Below are positions 19,219 through 28,006 of a stretch of DNA of 64,000 nt, piece after piece. Positions within the stretch are counted from its first letter, which is position 1. Each line of letters starts with the position of its first letter. Made by a program: the position numbers and the translations under genes. Source of the stretch: Glaciimonas sp. PAMC28666 (lineage in GTDB: Bacteria; Pseudomonadota; Gammaproteobacteria; Burkholderiales; Burkholderiaceae_D); the NCBI RefSeq assembly GCF_016917355.1, contig NZ_CP070304.1, positions 3,596,001 through 3,660,000 of the forward strand. Reading direction: 5' to 3'. The notes under the pieces were generated by a model, which was not told the DNA's origin, made no database searches, and saw nothing but the letters and a program-made list of their open reading frames with translations.

Positions 19219-20433
19219 ATGGCTAATTATTTCGATACGAAAAAAAATCCGGCGAAAGCCTATGGCAGTCTGGCCGTTCTTGCGGTATTTCTGGTGGCGT
19301 TCCCCTTCGTGGCGGCCATGTACGGAAACTCATGGGTGCGTATCATGGACTTCGCGCTGCTCTACATCATGCTCGCGCTGGGGCTGAATATTGTGGTCGG
19401 TTTTGCCGGTCTGCTCGATTTGGGCTATATCGCGTTTTATGCGATTGGCGCCTACATGACCGGATTGTTGGCATCGCCGCAATTTGCGTCGGTGCTGGAA
19501 TCCTTCGTTAATACCTACCCTGCGGTTGGAAACTTTCTGGTGATGGTATGTGGACCGGAAATCACCCAAAACGGCATACACCTGTCGCTATGGGTAATCG
19601 TGCCGCTCGGTGCCGCGCTGGCTGGTTTGTTCGGTGCAATTCTGGGCGCGCCAACACTCAAGTTGCGTGGTGATTATCTGGCGATCGTGACGCTCGGCTT
19701 CGGTGAAATTATTCGGATCTTCATGAACAATCTGAATGCACCGGTGAATATTACCAATGGTCCGCAAGGGATCAATCTGATTGACCCGATTCATATTTTT
19801 GGGGTCTCTCTGGCTGGTGCGCGTGGCTCCAATGCGACTGTTTATTTTGGTGGTTTCGGCATGCCCTCGGTCAATGCGTACTACTTTCTGTTCCTGTTCC
19901 TGTGTATTGCGATCATCTTTATCACCGTCCGCTTGCAACATTCACGCCTCGGGCGCGCCTGGGTAGCTATTCGTGAAGACGAAATTGCTGCCAAGGCAAT
20001 GGGTATCAACACGCGTAACGTCAAGCTGCTGGCATTTGCGATGGGGGCATCGTTTGCCGGCGTTGCCGGTGCGATGTTTGCCTCATTCCAGGGTTTCGTA
20101 TCCCCCGAGTCGTTTTCTTTAACCGAATCAATTGCTGTGCTGGCGATGGTGGTATTAGGCGGTATGGGGCACATCCCGGGCGTCGTACTGGGTGCCGTTT
20201 TGCTGTCGGCATTACCGGAAGTATTACGCCACACGGTCGAACCGGTTCAGATGGCAATCTTCGGCAAAGTTTTGATAGATGCCGAAGTATTGCGTCAATT
20301 GTTATATGGCCTTGCAATGGTTGTGATTATGTTGACCCGTCCTTCCGGGTTGTGGCCTGCGCCAAAACACGAAGACCGACCTGATACCGATGTTGATAAA
20401 CCTGCGAAGTCAGCCGACGTCGTGGCGGCCTAA
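19219..20433 (+). CDS. livM: Branched-chain amino-acid ABC transporter permease LivM
   Basis: A 404-residue second permease subunit. Family motifs are ALGLNIVVGFAGLLDLGYIA, the cytoplasmic loop RLGRAWVAIREDEIAAKAMG, and AGAMFASFQGFVSPESFSL followed by VVLGGMGHIPG. It has about ten hydrophobic segments and a charged C-terminal tail (HEDRPDTDVDKPAKSADV). An AGGAGAG ribosome-binding site precedes the start, 18 bp after livH. It pairs with LivH to form the membrane channel. Confidence 0.95.
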   Translation: MANYFDTKKNPAKAYGSLAVLAVFLVAFPFVAAMYGNSWVRIMDFALLYIMLALGLNIVVGFAGLLDLGYIAFYAIGAYMTGLLASPQFASVLESFVNTYPAVGNFLVMVCGPEITQNGIHLSLWVIVPLGAALAGLFGAILGAPTLKLRGDYLAIVTLGFGEIIRIFMNNLNAPVNITNGPQGINLIDPIHIFGVSLAGARGSNATVYFGGFGMPSVNAYYFLFLFLCIAIIFITVRLQHSRLGRAWVAIREDEIAAKAMGINTRNVKLLAFAMGASFAGVAGAMFASFQGFVSPESFSLTESIAVLAMVVLGGMGHIPGVVLGAVLLSALPEVLRHTVEPVQMAIFGKVLIDAEVLRQLLYGLAMVVIMLTRPSGLWPAPKHEDRPDTDVDKPAKSADVVAA

Positions 20434-20442
20434 GGAGATCTC

Positions 20443-21213
20443 ATGAGCGAACAAATTATTCTGAACATCTCCGGCGTCAATAAGCGATTTGGCGGTCTGC
20501 AAGCATTGTCTGAAGTGAGTATCAAGATTTTAAAGGGCCAGATTTATGGTCTGATCGGTCCTAACGGCGCCGGCAAGACGACGTTATTCAATGTGATTAC
20601 CGGTTTGTACCAGCCGGATACGGGCTCATTTGAATTGTCCGGTAAGCCATATTCCCCTTCGGCACCGCATGAGGTGGCGAAGGCGGGAATTGCGCGTACT
20701 TTCCAGAATATTCGTCTGTTTGGGGAAATGACCGCACTCGAAAATGTCATGGTCGGTTGTCACGTTCGCAGTCATCAAGGCGTATTCGGGGCAGTCTTCA
20801 AGCATCCTGCGGCGCGTCGCGAAGAGGCGGGAATCCGTGCACGCTCGATGGCTTTGCTGGAGTTTGTAGGTATCGCACGTTTTGCAGATCGCACCTCGCG
20901 TCACCTTTCTTACGGTGATCAACGCCGTCTGGAGATTGCCCGAGCGCTGGCGACCGAACCACAATTGCTGGCATTGGATGAACCCGCCGCCGGTATGAAC
21001 GCCACGGAAAAGCTGGCTTTGCGTGAACTCCTGGTCAAAATCAAGAATGAAGGAAAAACCATTTTGTTGATCGAACACGACGTCAAACTGATGATGGGGC
21101 TATGCGATCGCATGACAGTGCTGGATTATGGCAAGCCGATTGCAGAAGGTCTGCCCGCCGACATTCAAAAAAATCCAGCAGTGATTGAAGCATACTTGGG
21201 AGGTGGTCACTAA
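20443..21213 (+). CDS. livG: Branched-chain amino-acid ABC transporter ATPase LivG
   Basis: A 256-residue ABC ATPase. The Walker A motif is GPNGAGKTT (about 37-45). The LivG-specific segment GIARTFQNIRLFGEMTALEN follows. The signature sequence is LSYGDQRRLEIARAL and Walker B is LLALDEPAAGMN, both typical of LivG rather than LivF. A switch His is present in LLIEHDVKLMM. Its stop codon overlaps the livF start by one base (TAATG), indicating coupled translation of the two ATPases. Confidence 0.95.
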   Translation: MSEQIILNISGVNKRFGGLQALSEVSIKILKGQIYGLIGPNGAGKTTLFNVITGLYQPDTGSFELSGKPYSPSAPHEVAKAGIARTFQNIRLFGEMTALENVMVGCHVRSHQGVFGAVFKHPAARREEAGIRARSMALLEFVGIARFADRTSRHLSYGDQRRLEIARALATEPQLLALDEPAAGMNATEKLALRELLVKIKNEGKTILLIEHDVKLMMGLCDRMTVLDYGKPIAEGLPADIQKNPAVIEAYLGGGH

Positions 21214-21938
21214 TGGCTGAGAATATTCTGCGCGTTGAGGGCCTGAAAGTCGCATACGGTGGTATTAAAGCCGTAAAGGGCATTGATCTCGAAGTGAATA
21301 AGGGCGAGTTGGTGACCTTGATTGGTGCCAACGGTGCCGGTAAAACCACGACGCTGAAAGCGATTACCGGCACTTTGCCGAATTGTAAAGTAGAAGGGTC
21401 GCTGCATTATCTCGGGCAGGCGATCAAAGGAAATCATTCATTCGATTTGGTGAAGAAAAATCTGGCAATGGTGCCGGAAGGTCGGGGGGTCTTTACCCGC
21501 ATGAGCATTCATGAAAATTTGTTGATGGGTGCTTATATCCGTGACGACAAAGCCGCTATCGCTGCGGACATCGACAAATGGTTCGGTGTGTTTCCTCGAC
21601 TGAAAGAGCGCTCGGCGCAAATGGCAGGGACATTATCGGGCGGTGAACAACAAATGCTTGCCATGGCGCGCGCGCTAATGAGTCATCCAACTCTGTTGTT
21701 GCTGGATGAGCCATCAATGGGATTGTCCCCAATCATGGTCGAGAAGATTTTTGAGGTCATTCGCAATGTATCGGCACAAGGCATCACGATTCTGCTGGTT
21801 GAGCAGAACGCGAAGCTGGCATTGGAAGCCGCACATCGCGGGTATGTGATGGATTCTGGACTTGTCACGATGAGCGGTAATGCCAAAGACATGCTGAACG
21901 ATCCGAAGGTTCAGGCAGCTTATCTGGGCGAAGGTTAG
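21213..21938 (+). CDS. livF: Branched-chain amino-acid ABC transporter ATPase LivF
   Basis: A 241-residue ABC ATPase partner of LivG. Walker A is GANGAGKTTTLK, the signature is LSGGEQQMLAMARALM, and Walker B is LLLLDEPSMGLSP. The MVPEGRGVFTRMSIHENL segment is diagnostic of LivF. It is the last gene of the liv cluster and is followed by a long perfect hairpin terminator. Confidence 0.95.
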   Translation: MAENILRVEGLKVAYGGIKAVKGIDLEVNKGELVTLIGANGAGKTTTLKAITGTLPNCKVEGSLHYLGQAIKGNHSFDLVKKNLAMVPEGRGVFTRMSIHENLLMGAYIRDDKAAIAADIDKWFGVFPRLKERSAQMAGTLSGGEQQMLAMARALMSHPTLLLLDEPSMGLSPIMVEKIFEVIRNVSAQGITILLVEQNAKLALEAAHRGYVMDSGLVTMSGNAKDMLNDPKVQAAYLGEG

Positions 21939-21995
21939 TACGGAGGCTTGTCCTGTGCAAGCCAATGTTTAACTAAGGAAATAAATAAAAAAGTA

Positions 21996-22032
21996 GCAAT
22001 AAAAAAGGAGCCTGAGGCTCCTTTTTTATTGC
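21996..22032. terminator. Bidirectional terminator between livF and the transglycosylase gene
   Basis: A 17-base perfect inverted repeat (GCAATAAAAAAGGAGCC and its complement) with a TGA loop. A and T runs are built into the stem, so it serves both converging transcripts. Confidence 0.93.
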
Positions 22033-22109
22033 TCGCTAGTCAGTTCGGCGTTTACAGTGCGGTTAGCAGTCAGGCAACGCATGCAGCCTTATAAGCCAAC
22101 TTAAACAAC

Positions 22110-23243
22110 CTAAATAATGGCGTTCTGATCCGATGCCGACTGCGATTGATGTTGTTTGAAGTCTTTTACATCTGCGGCTGCCTCTGCAGGCATCGCGCTT
22201 ATGTCGCCAGGCGTGGTCACAGGCGCTTGCGTTACAACGTGCACAGGGCGTTTAGGCGCGAAGTTCGGGACTACGCCGCCACGGGAGGAAACATTCTTTC
22301 CGGTAGCAACGTCTTGCAGGCGACGATACTCTGCAAGCACACGATTGCCGTACCCGCCGTCATTGTCAAAAGCCGCAGCACCGACATAGCGTTTCAGACC
22401 TGCTTCGACGGAGCCGCCCTGATTCACATAATCCTTAAGGATAAGTGATCCGACCTTGATGTTGGCGGCTGGATTTAACGCTGCCTTGACGCCGCCAAAA
22501 TTCTCAAATTTTTCTTGATGAACTTTTGACATTACCTGCATCAATCCTTGCGCCCCGACCGGACTTTCGGCAAACGGATTCAAACCGGATTCGATCGCCA
22601 TCACGGCTAGAATCAGGAGCGGATCAAGTTTGGTTTCCTTGGCGGTCTTGTAGGCGGTACTGACAAACATATTGGTAGCATCACCCGCTACGCGATAGCG
22701 TTTCGACAACCAGCTGGTCACCCACTGCTGTTGATGTACGTCGGACGCTTTTACTACAGGGCTTTTCACGTTGACCGTGTGTGCTTGATTCTTGGCCTGA
22801 ACAGCTGCCTGATTGGACGGGCTCTGAGCAATGGTCTCAGCGATTGCCGCCAGGTTGTTGGCGGTTCGTGTTTCCATCGCCACGCGCTCACTCGTGGTGA
22901 CCGTATCGGTCATCGCTAGTGCGGGAAGCGCGGAGGGTGCTGAACTGCTCACTGGCACCGACGACGGCATAAATGAGGAGAGGCCTTTAAAATCGGCGGC
23001 CAGCTCCGGTTTTGCAACTAAAGCGGTTATGCCGATAACGGAGATCAGGCCAACCACTAAAACAGCCATTCCAGCTACGCCGGTGGTGTCAAGTACGTTA
23101 CTTACGGTGCTGCGGACAGTTGATAATGCATTTGTTGTCAGATTGGCAGATTGACTACCTAATTGTTTTACAACGTCTAACGGTGTTTGCTGGGGGCCGA
23201 CTCTGACCCTCGTAGTTCCTACTTTTATTGATCGTGCTAACAA
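22110..23243 (-). CDS. Lytic transglycosylase SLT-domain protein
   Basis: A predicted periplasmic murein lytic transglycosylase anchored in the inner membrane. I choose the TTG at 23243 as start because AGGAGG lies exactly six bases before it; the more upstream ATG (23294) has no ribosome-binding site. This gives 377 residues. A single membrane segment (VAGMAVLVVGLISVIGITAL) is at about 60-80. The SLT domain follows after about residue 195. It has the catalytic Glu in AVMAIESGLNPFA, then GAQGLMQVM and AAFDNDGGYGNRVLAEYRRL. The family cleaves peptidoglycan to 1,6-anhydro products. It converges on the liv operon and diverges from ubiD. Confidence 0.88.
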   Translation of the reverse strand: MLARSIKVGTTRVRVGPQQTPLDVVKQLGSQSANLTTNALSTVRSTVSNVLDTTGVAGMAVLVVGLISVIGITALVAKPELAADFKGLSSFMPSSVPVSSSAPSALPALAMTDTVTTSERVAMETRTANNLAAIAETIAQSPSNQAAVQAKNQAHTVNVKSPVVKASDVHQQQWVTSWLSKRYRVAGDATNMFVSTAYKTAKETKLDPLLILAVMAIESGLNPFAESPVGAQGLMQVMSKVHQEKFENFGGVKAALNPAANIKVGSLILKDYVNQGGSVEAGLKRYVGAAAFDNDGGYGNRVLAEYRRLQDVATGKNVSSRGGVVPNFAPKRPVHVVTQAPVTTPGDISAMPAEAAADVKDFKQHQSQSASDQNAII

Positions 23244-23778
23244 ATTGAACCTCCTGTATCGTTGCGGTGCATGCAGTGGCCCAAATGGGCGCATAAGCCA
23301 AAACAGAGGCTAAATCCTGCATTGCAACGTAATCAATATCGCTTGGCGCTTCCTAGAGCCTGCAAAGGCTCCTACTGCTATGTGGCGCAAAACAACGTTT
23401 TGTTTGCAGTCGACTGGTGGTGAAGGAAATCACATTCGGTTTAATGTGCCAACCAGTTGCAAACAAATTTTTGGGGAAGGCTGGTGCCTTTTAAAACATT
23501 CCTTAAAATATCATTCTTTTAAATGACATTTGGGACCCCAATCCCGTGTGTGGTGAAAGCTGAAATGTGATAGAAAAGCGGTTTTATTCGCCTTTAAGAT
23601 CACTTGGACTGCCGCGCATTGTAGGAGGCGTTTTATATCAAGTCAACACTATAAAACATTAATTCTATTACTTTTAAATCTAACGATGTTGGGTATGTGG
23701 AGGTAAAAGTCAATAGAATCAATGGCTTGGCTTAAATTCTTAAATAGTCGGCTTCACAATTGGAAACACTCAAAACCC
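23244..23778. other. Divergent intergenic region, transglycosylase gene / ubiD
   Basis: About 535 bases without a supported gene. The middle part is AT-rich (TTAAAACATTCCTTAAAAT at about 23491) and presumably carries divergent promoters. I see no clear operator or RNA. The in-frame extension of ubiD back to 23722 is not conserved in the family. Confidence 0.45.
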
Positions 23779-25263
23779 ATGAAATATACTGATTTACGTG
23801 ATTTTATTGTCAAGTTGGAGCAGTTAGGAGAATTAAAGCGGGTTTCGGTCCCCGTTTCTCCGATATTGGAAATGACCGAAATATGTGACCGGACCCTGCG
23901 GGCGGCCGGACCGGCGTTGCTGTTTGAGAGCCCTACAGGCCATTCAATACCTGTTCTGGGCAATCTGTTCGGTACCCCGCGCCGCGTGGCGTTAGGCATG
24001 GGGGTGGACGACGTCAGTGAGTTGCGTCGGATTGGTCATGTGTTGGCGCGCTTGAAAGAGCCGGAACCGCCGAAGGATTTTAAAGATTTATTGGGGCTCG
24101 GTTCGTTAGTGAAATCGCTTTGGGACATGGCTCCCAAAGAGCGTCGTTCAGCGCCTTGTCAAGAAATAGTATGGGAAGGAAATGATGTCGATCTGGCTAA
24201 ATTGCCGATCCAGCATTGCTGGCCGGGTGATGCTGCCCGCCTTATTACATGGGGCCTGGTGATTACCAAAGGCCCACACAAAAAACGTCAGAATCTGGGT
24301 ATCTATCGGCAACAAGTCATTGCTAGAAATAAGGTAATTATGCGTTGGCTGGCACATCGGGGTGGCGCGCTGGACTTTCGTGAGCATGCGATTGCGACGG
24401 GTGGCAAGCCGTATCCGATCGCGGTCGCACTGGGGGCCGACCCTGCTACTATATTAGGTGCCGTAACCCCGGTCCCGGATAGCTTGTCTGAATATCAGTT
24501 TGCAGGGTTGTTGCGCGGCAGTCGTACCGAACTGGTGAAAGCAATTGGATCTGAACTACGTGTCCCTGCTTCGGCAGAAATCGTGCTTGAAGGTCATATC
24601 AATCCTGATCCCAATCATCCTTCTGGCTACGAGATGGCGCTGGAAGGGCCGTTTGGAGATCACACTGGCTATTACAACGAGCAAGATTATTTCCCGGTGT
24701 TCACGATCGATCGCATTACGATGCGGCCATCGCCGATTTATCACTCCACTTATACCGGCAAGCCACCGGATGAACCAGCGGTGTTGGGTGTAGCGTTGAA
24801 TGAAGTGTTTATTCCGTTATTGCAAAAGCAGTTTTCTGAAATTATCGATTTCTATTTACCGCCCGAAGGATGTAGTTACCGGATGGCCGTAGTGCAAATT
24901 AAAAAGGCCTACGCCGGTCATGCCAAACGGGTGATGTTTGGTGTGTGGAGCTTCTTGCGGCAGTTCATGTATACCAAGTTTATTATCGTGGTTGATGAGG
25001 ACGTTAATATCCGTGACTGGAATGAAGTCATTTGGGCCATTACAACAAGAGTTGATCCTCTTCGCGACACCACTTTGGTCGATAATACGCCGATAGATTA
25101 TCTGGACTTCGCTTCCCCGGTCAGTGGTTTGGGCAGCAAGATGGGAATTGATGCGACGAATAAATGGCCGGGCGAAACGACGCGAGAGTGGGGTACCACT
25201 ATTTCGATGACGAAAGAAGTGAAAGCACGTGTGGATCAGATCTGGCAAGAGTTAGGCTTATAG
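23779..25263 (+). CDS. ubiD: 4-hydroxy-3-polyprenylbenzoate decarboxylase
   Basis: UbiD decarboxylates the polyprenylated 4-hydroxybenzoate intermediate of ubiquinone synthesis, using the prenylated-FMN cofactor made by UbiX. The start at 23779 gives 494 residues beginning [20 protein letters not shown], the standard N-terminus. Conserved motifs include [32 protein letters not shown] and the catalytic E-x-x-x-R-x-x-E region around [20 protein letters not shown]. The length is normal for the family. It is monocistronic; the SRP RNA gene follows. Confidence 0.95.
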   Translation: MKYTDLRDFIVKLEQLGELKRVSVPVSPILEMTEICDRTLRAAGPALLFESPTGHSIPVLGNLFGTPRRVALGMGVDDVSELRRIGHVLARLKEPEPPKDFKDLLGLGSLVKSLWDMAPKERRSAPCQEIVWEGNDVDLAKLPIQHCWPGDAARLITWGLVITKGPHKKRQNLGIYRQQVIARNKVIMRWLAHRGGALDFREHAIATGGKPYPIAVALGADPATILGAVTPVPDSLSEYQFAGLLRGSRTELVKAIGSELRVPASAEIVLEGHINPDPNHPSGYEMALEGPFGDHTGYYNEQDYFPVFTIDRITMRPSPIYHSTYTGKPPDEPAVLGVALNEVFIPLLQKQFSEIIDFYLPPEGCSYRMAVVQIKKAYAGHAKRVMFGVWSFLRQFMYTKFIIVVDEDVNIRDWNEVIWAITTRVDPLRDTTLVDNTPIDYLDFASPVSGLGSKMGIDATNKWPGETTREWGTTISMTKEVKARVDQIWQELGL

Positions 25264-25377
25264 CGAAGTGAGGGCGCGCCGATAATGCAGACTTTATCGT
25301 TGATGCCTCCAATGCATTTTTTGATGAATTGGAGGCTGTGATGCGAAAAAAAAAGGTGCCATTCGTCGGTGATGCGG

Positions 25378-25383
25378 TACAAT
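25378..25383 (+). promoter_or_regulatory. Probable -10 element of ffs
   Basis: TACAAT stands seven bases before the proposed 5' end of the SRP RNA, the right distance for a transcription start. The -35 region (about GTGCCA, 25356-25361) is weak. Confidence 0.4.
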
Positions 25384-25390
25384 TCTGTTT

Positions 25391-25486
25391 GGCGGGCCCC
25401 TGCGCATTGTGGCATGGTGAATCTGGTCAGGTCGGGAACGAAGCAGCCACAGCTATTTCCCGCAAGTGCCGCAGACAAGGCTCGCC
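25391..25486 (+). ncRNA. ffs: Signal recognition particle RNA (4.5S type)
   Basis: The core GGTCAGGTCGGGAACGAAGC (from about 25425) is the universal SRP RNA domain IV motif bound by Ffh, with the GGGAAC tetraloop region and the asymmetric AGCAGCCA side. The ends GGCGGGCC (25391-25398) and GGCTCGCC (25479-25486) pair completely, with one G-U, to close the long hairpin. The length of about 96 nt fits the short bacterial 4.5S RNA. T-rich sequence follows (TTAATTTTTCTC). The RNA targets ribosomes making membrane proteins to FtsY/SecYEG. Confidence 0.93.
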
Positions 25487-25742
25487 TCTTAATTTTTCTC
25501 TTCTGCATCCAGCATCTCTGCATCTGCTTTTTTGCTTTCGCATCCTCGCCTGTGCTTGCGCGTTAGCCAGGTATCATTTCGCGGATTATTGCAGTACGTT
25601 ATAGCGGTACCTAGCCATTGCAACTGATCGGCGATATTTACAATAACGTTCACAGACGTCTCCGAAGTTGAGGTTGCCTTCAGCATCGCTTCGAACTCCA
25701 TGGTCAGAAGCAGCGCCGAAGCAGGAATACAAAAAGATCATT

Positions 25743-27131
25743 TCAAGCCTCGGTCGCGGCCGTTCGTACGCTAAATCCGATCGTGGTCATACCGTTCGCG
25801 CAAGACGCAAATACATTGCCGCCATGCATGGTTGCCACCGCTTGCACTATCGCCAGTCCGAGTCCGTATCCGTGATGTTCACCCTGATCGTGGCGCGCAG
25901 CGTCGACTCGATAAAAGCGATCAAACAATCGGTTTAAATGTGGTTCTGGAATCGGTTCGCCTGGGTTAGAAACGGCTATTTGCACTACATCGATCTGTTG
26001 TGTGATGGTGACAATAATCTGCGCGTTTGCACTCGAATGCTGAATCGCATTTTGAAGCAAATTGCTCATGGCACGCCGAAATAACGCTGTTTCAATCGGC
26101 GCTTCTACGCTGACATCGCCCGCGATGCAGACCGTCATGGCACATTCGTCTAAAATAAATTCAAAAAATTCGATGGTTTTACTGACTTGCAGTGTGATCG
26201 ACGCCACGATCAAACCGGTAGCGTGCGTCCCCTGATCTGCGCGCGCGAGGAACAGCATATCGTTAATGATCGACCGCACCCGTTCCAGATCTTCCAGATT
26301 CGATTGCAACACTTCCTGAAATTCTGCGGCGTTACGCTCGCGCGAAAGGGCCACCTGCGTGGCACCAATTAAATTTGCCAGTGGCGTGCGTAGCTCGTGG
26401 GCGACGTCAGCATTAAACCCCTCTAGCTGCGTATAAGCGTTTTCGATGCGGTCCAATGCACCATTAAAAGTTGTTGCAAGATCCGATAATTCATCTGGCA
26501 AGCGGGCGACTTGCAAGCGTTGAGAGAGGGCCTTTGGACTTAATATTTGCGCCTCGTTTGAAAGCTGTTTCAACGGACGTAAGCCGAGTTGGGCAATCCA
26601 GTAACCGAGTAGCATGACTAGCGCGACACCCGCTAGTGACAAACTGATCAAGGCAATGACGAACGCACGCAAGGTATGAAAATACGGCTCTGAATCAATC
26701 CCGACGATCAAGCGTACCGGCGGACGTTGGTCAAAAGCTTCGATGGTTTTAGTCATCGTTAGCAATGGATATTCGCGCATGCGAAGCTGCATGGTGCCGG
26801 AGCCGTCGCGATCGCGCTGCAGATCGTCTATTTCGGCCAGCCCTTTGCCGTACTGAAAACGCCCGTCGTCGCTGAGAATCCAGAACCGACGGCTGCCGTC
26901 GGTGGGGGTCAGGGTGTCTAATTTAGCCTGAACGCGCGGCCAGCGTTCTACGCTACCGTTGTGTTCAATCATGTACTGCATATCTTGGAATATGGTATGC
27001 AATTCTTCCTGCTGATGTCGCTGAAGTTCGCTATGGACCACGCTGTAGAGGGACGCTCCGATCAACGAAAACGTCAATAGCGCGGCAGCGGCAAACATGA
27101 CTACCAGACGCACTGTGATAGAACGCTTCAT
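25743..27131 (-). CDS. Heavy-metal-type sensor histidine kinase (CusS/IrlS-like)
   Basis: A 462-residue inner-membrane sensor kinase. A first membrane segment (about 8-30), a periplasmic domain of about 120 residues, and a second segment (about 153-178) are followed by a HAMP-like linker. The phosphoacceptor His244 lies in DVAHELRTPLANL. ATP-binding boxes include NLLQNAIQHS, FDRFYRVD and HGYGLGLAIVQAV. The architecture and the PLKQLSNEAQILSPKALSQRL linker match the CusS/IrlS/CopS group. It overlaps the response regulator by four bases, so the two are translationally coupled. The signal is unknown; copper or another metal or envelope stress is an inference from family. Confidence 0.92.
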   Translation of the reverse strand: MKRSITVRLVVMFAAAALLTFSLIGASLYSVVHSELQRHQQEELHTIFQDMQYMIEHNGSVERWPRVQAKLDTLTPTDGSRRFWILSDDGRFQYGKGLAEIDDLQRDRDGSGTMQLRMREYPLLTMTKTIEAFDQRPPVRLIVGIDSEPYFHTLRAFVIALISLSLAGVALVMLLGYWIAQLGLRPLKQLSNEAQILSPKALSQRLQVARLPDELSDLATTFNGALDRIENAYTQLEGFNADVAHELRTPLANLIGATQVALSRERNAAEFQEVLQSNLEDLERVRSIINDMLFLARADQGTHATGLIVASITLQVSKTIEFFEFILDECAMTVCIAGDVSVEAPIETALFRRAMSNLLQNAIQHSSANAQIIVTITQQIDVVQIAVSNPGEPIPEPHLNRLFDRFYRVDAARHDQGEHHGYGLGLAIVQAVATMHGGNVFASCANGMTTIGFSVRTAATEA

Positions 27132-27820
27132 TCGACTTTTTCATCCTTTCTCAGTTCCAGCACATAGCCCATTCCGCGGATGGTGTGGAGCAACTTTGGA
27201 CTAAACGGGATGTCCATTTTTGTCCTGAGCCGTTTGATGGCAACTTCTACGACATTGGTATTACTGTCGAAATTCATATCCCAGACCAGTTCAGCAATCG
27301 CGGTCTTGGACAAAATTTCCCCCTGGCGTCGCGCCAGCACTACCAACAACGAAAACTCCTTGGCTGTCAGATCAATCCGTGTGGCACCGTCTCCACGGTA
27401 AGCCTTGCGACTCAGCAGGTCAATTTGCAGATCGCCAATGCGGAGCTGAATCGGCTCCTGGGTTCTCCCGCGCCGCGCCAACGCTTGCAGCCGGGCCAAT
27501 AATTCGAGAAAGGAAAATGGCTTTATCAAATAGTCGTCGGCACCATCATGCAATCCACGGATGCGGTCTTCGACGTGGTCGCGTGCGGTCAACATGATGA
27601 CAGGCGTGTGTTTGAGAGTGCGCAATGCGCGCAAGACCGAAAAGCCATCGATTCCCGGTAACATAACATCGAGCACGATGACATCGTAATCATGCTGCAA
27701 TGCCAGGTGTTGGCCATCGATGCCATTGTGGGCAAGATCGACGGTACAGCCTTGTTCAGTCAAACCTTTATACAGGTAATCGGCAGTTTTGAGTTCATCT
27801 TCTACTATGAGGATTTTCAT
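27128..27820 (-). CDS. OmpR/PhoB-family response regulator (CusR/IrlR-like)
   Basis: A 230-residue DNA-binding response regulator. The start at 27820 gives MKILIVEDELKTADYLYKGL, a CusR-like N-terminus; an upstream in-frame start would add 18 non-conserved residues. The receiver domain has Asp8, phosphoacceptor Asp51 (VLDVMLPG) and the Lys switch in YLIKPFSFLELLARL. The winged-helix domain ends LLHTIRGMGYVLE. The close match to CusR/CopR-type regulators is supported by a CusR-like palindrome (34059-34072) upstream of the efflux operon that ends with this gene. Confidence 0.92.
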   Translation of the reverse strand: MKILIVEDELKTADYLYKGLTEQGCTVDLAHNGIDGQHLALQHDYDVIVLDVMLPGIDGFSVLRALRTLKHTPVIMLTARDHVEDRIRGLHDGADDYLIKPFSFLELLARLQALARRGRTQEPIQLRIGDLQIDLLSRKAYRGDGATRIDLTAKEFSLLVVLARRQGEILSKTAIAELVWDMNFDSNTNVVEVAIKRLRTKMDIPFSPKLLHTIRGMGYVLELRKDEKVE

Positions 27821-27935
27821 ACTTGGATCAGTCTCCGGTCCTTCATCCAGGGCCTGTCCCTGATACATCGCCACTATTTTATCGATAAAGCATCACGGCA
27901 TTTTTAACGGGACTGACTTCCCCCAAAAAGACCGT

Positions 27936-27949
27936 GTTTGATATCAAAC
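27936..27949. promoter_or_regulatory. Perfect 14-bp palindrome between the RND pump and regulator genes
   Basis: GTTTGATATCAAAC is its own reverse complement. It lies in the 167-bp gap after the RND stop and about 115 bp before the response-regulator start. It could be an operator of an internal promoter or an mRNA hairpin; no T tract makes it a terminator. Confidence 0.35.
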
Positions 27950-27966
27950 TTCTTACCTTATTCGAG

Positions 27967-28006
27967 TGCCGGCGTCGAATACCGGCATCAAGCCCCGGCA
28001 TCAAGC
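27967..28006. repeat. Short tandem repeat across the RND gene stop codon
   Basis: On the minus strand a unit of about 13 bases, CTTGATGCCGG plus two variable bases, occurs twice, followed by a diverged copy (TTCGACGCCGG). The stop codon of the RND pump (TGA) lies inside the second unit, so the last codons (VLDAGA) are repeat-derived. Confidence 0.7.

Noticed and set aside
23722-23778. N-terminal extension of ubiD
   Set aside because: The extra 19 residues are not part of the conserved UbiD N-terminus, which starts at MKYTDLRDF.
25329-25604. 91-codon plus-strand protein after ubiD
   Set aside because: It overlaps the SRP RNA gene and its translation is Cys/Leu-rich without any motif. The conserved RNA explains the sequence better.
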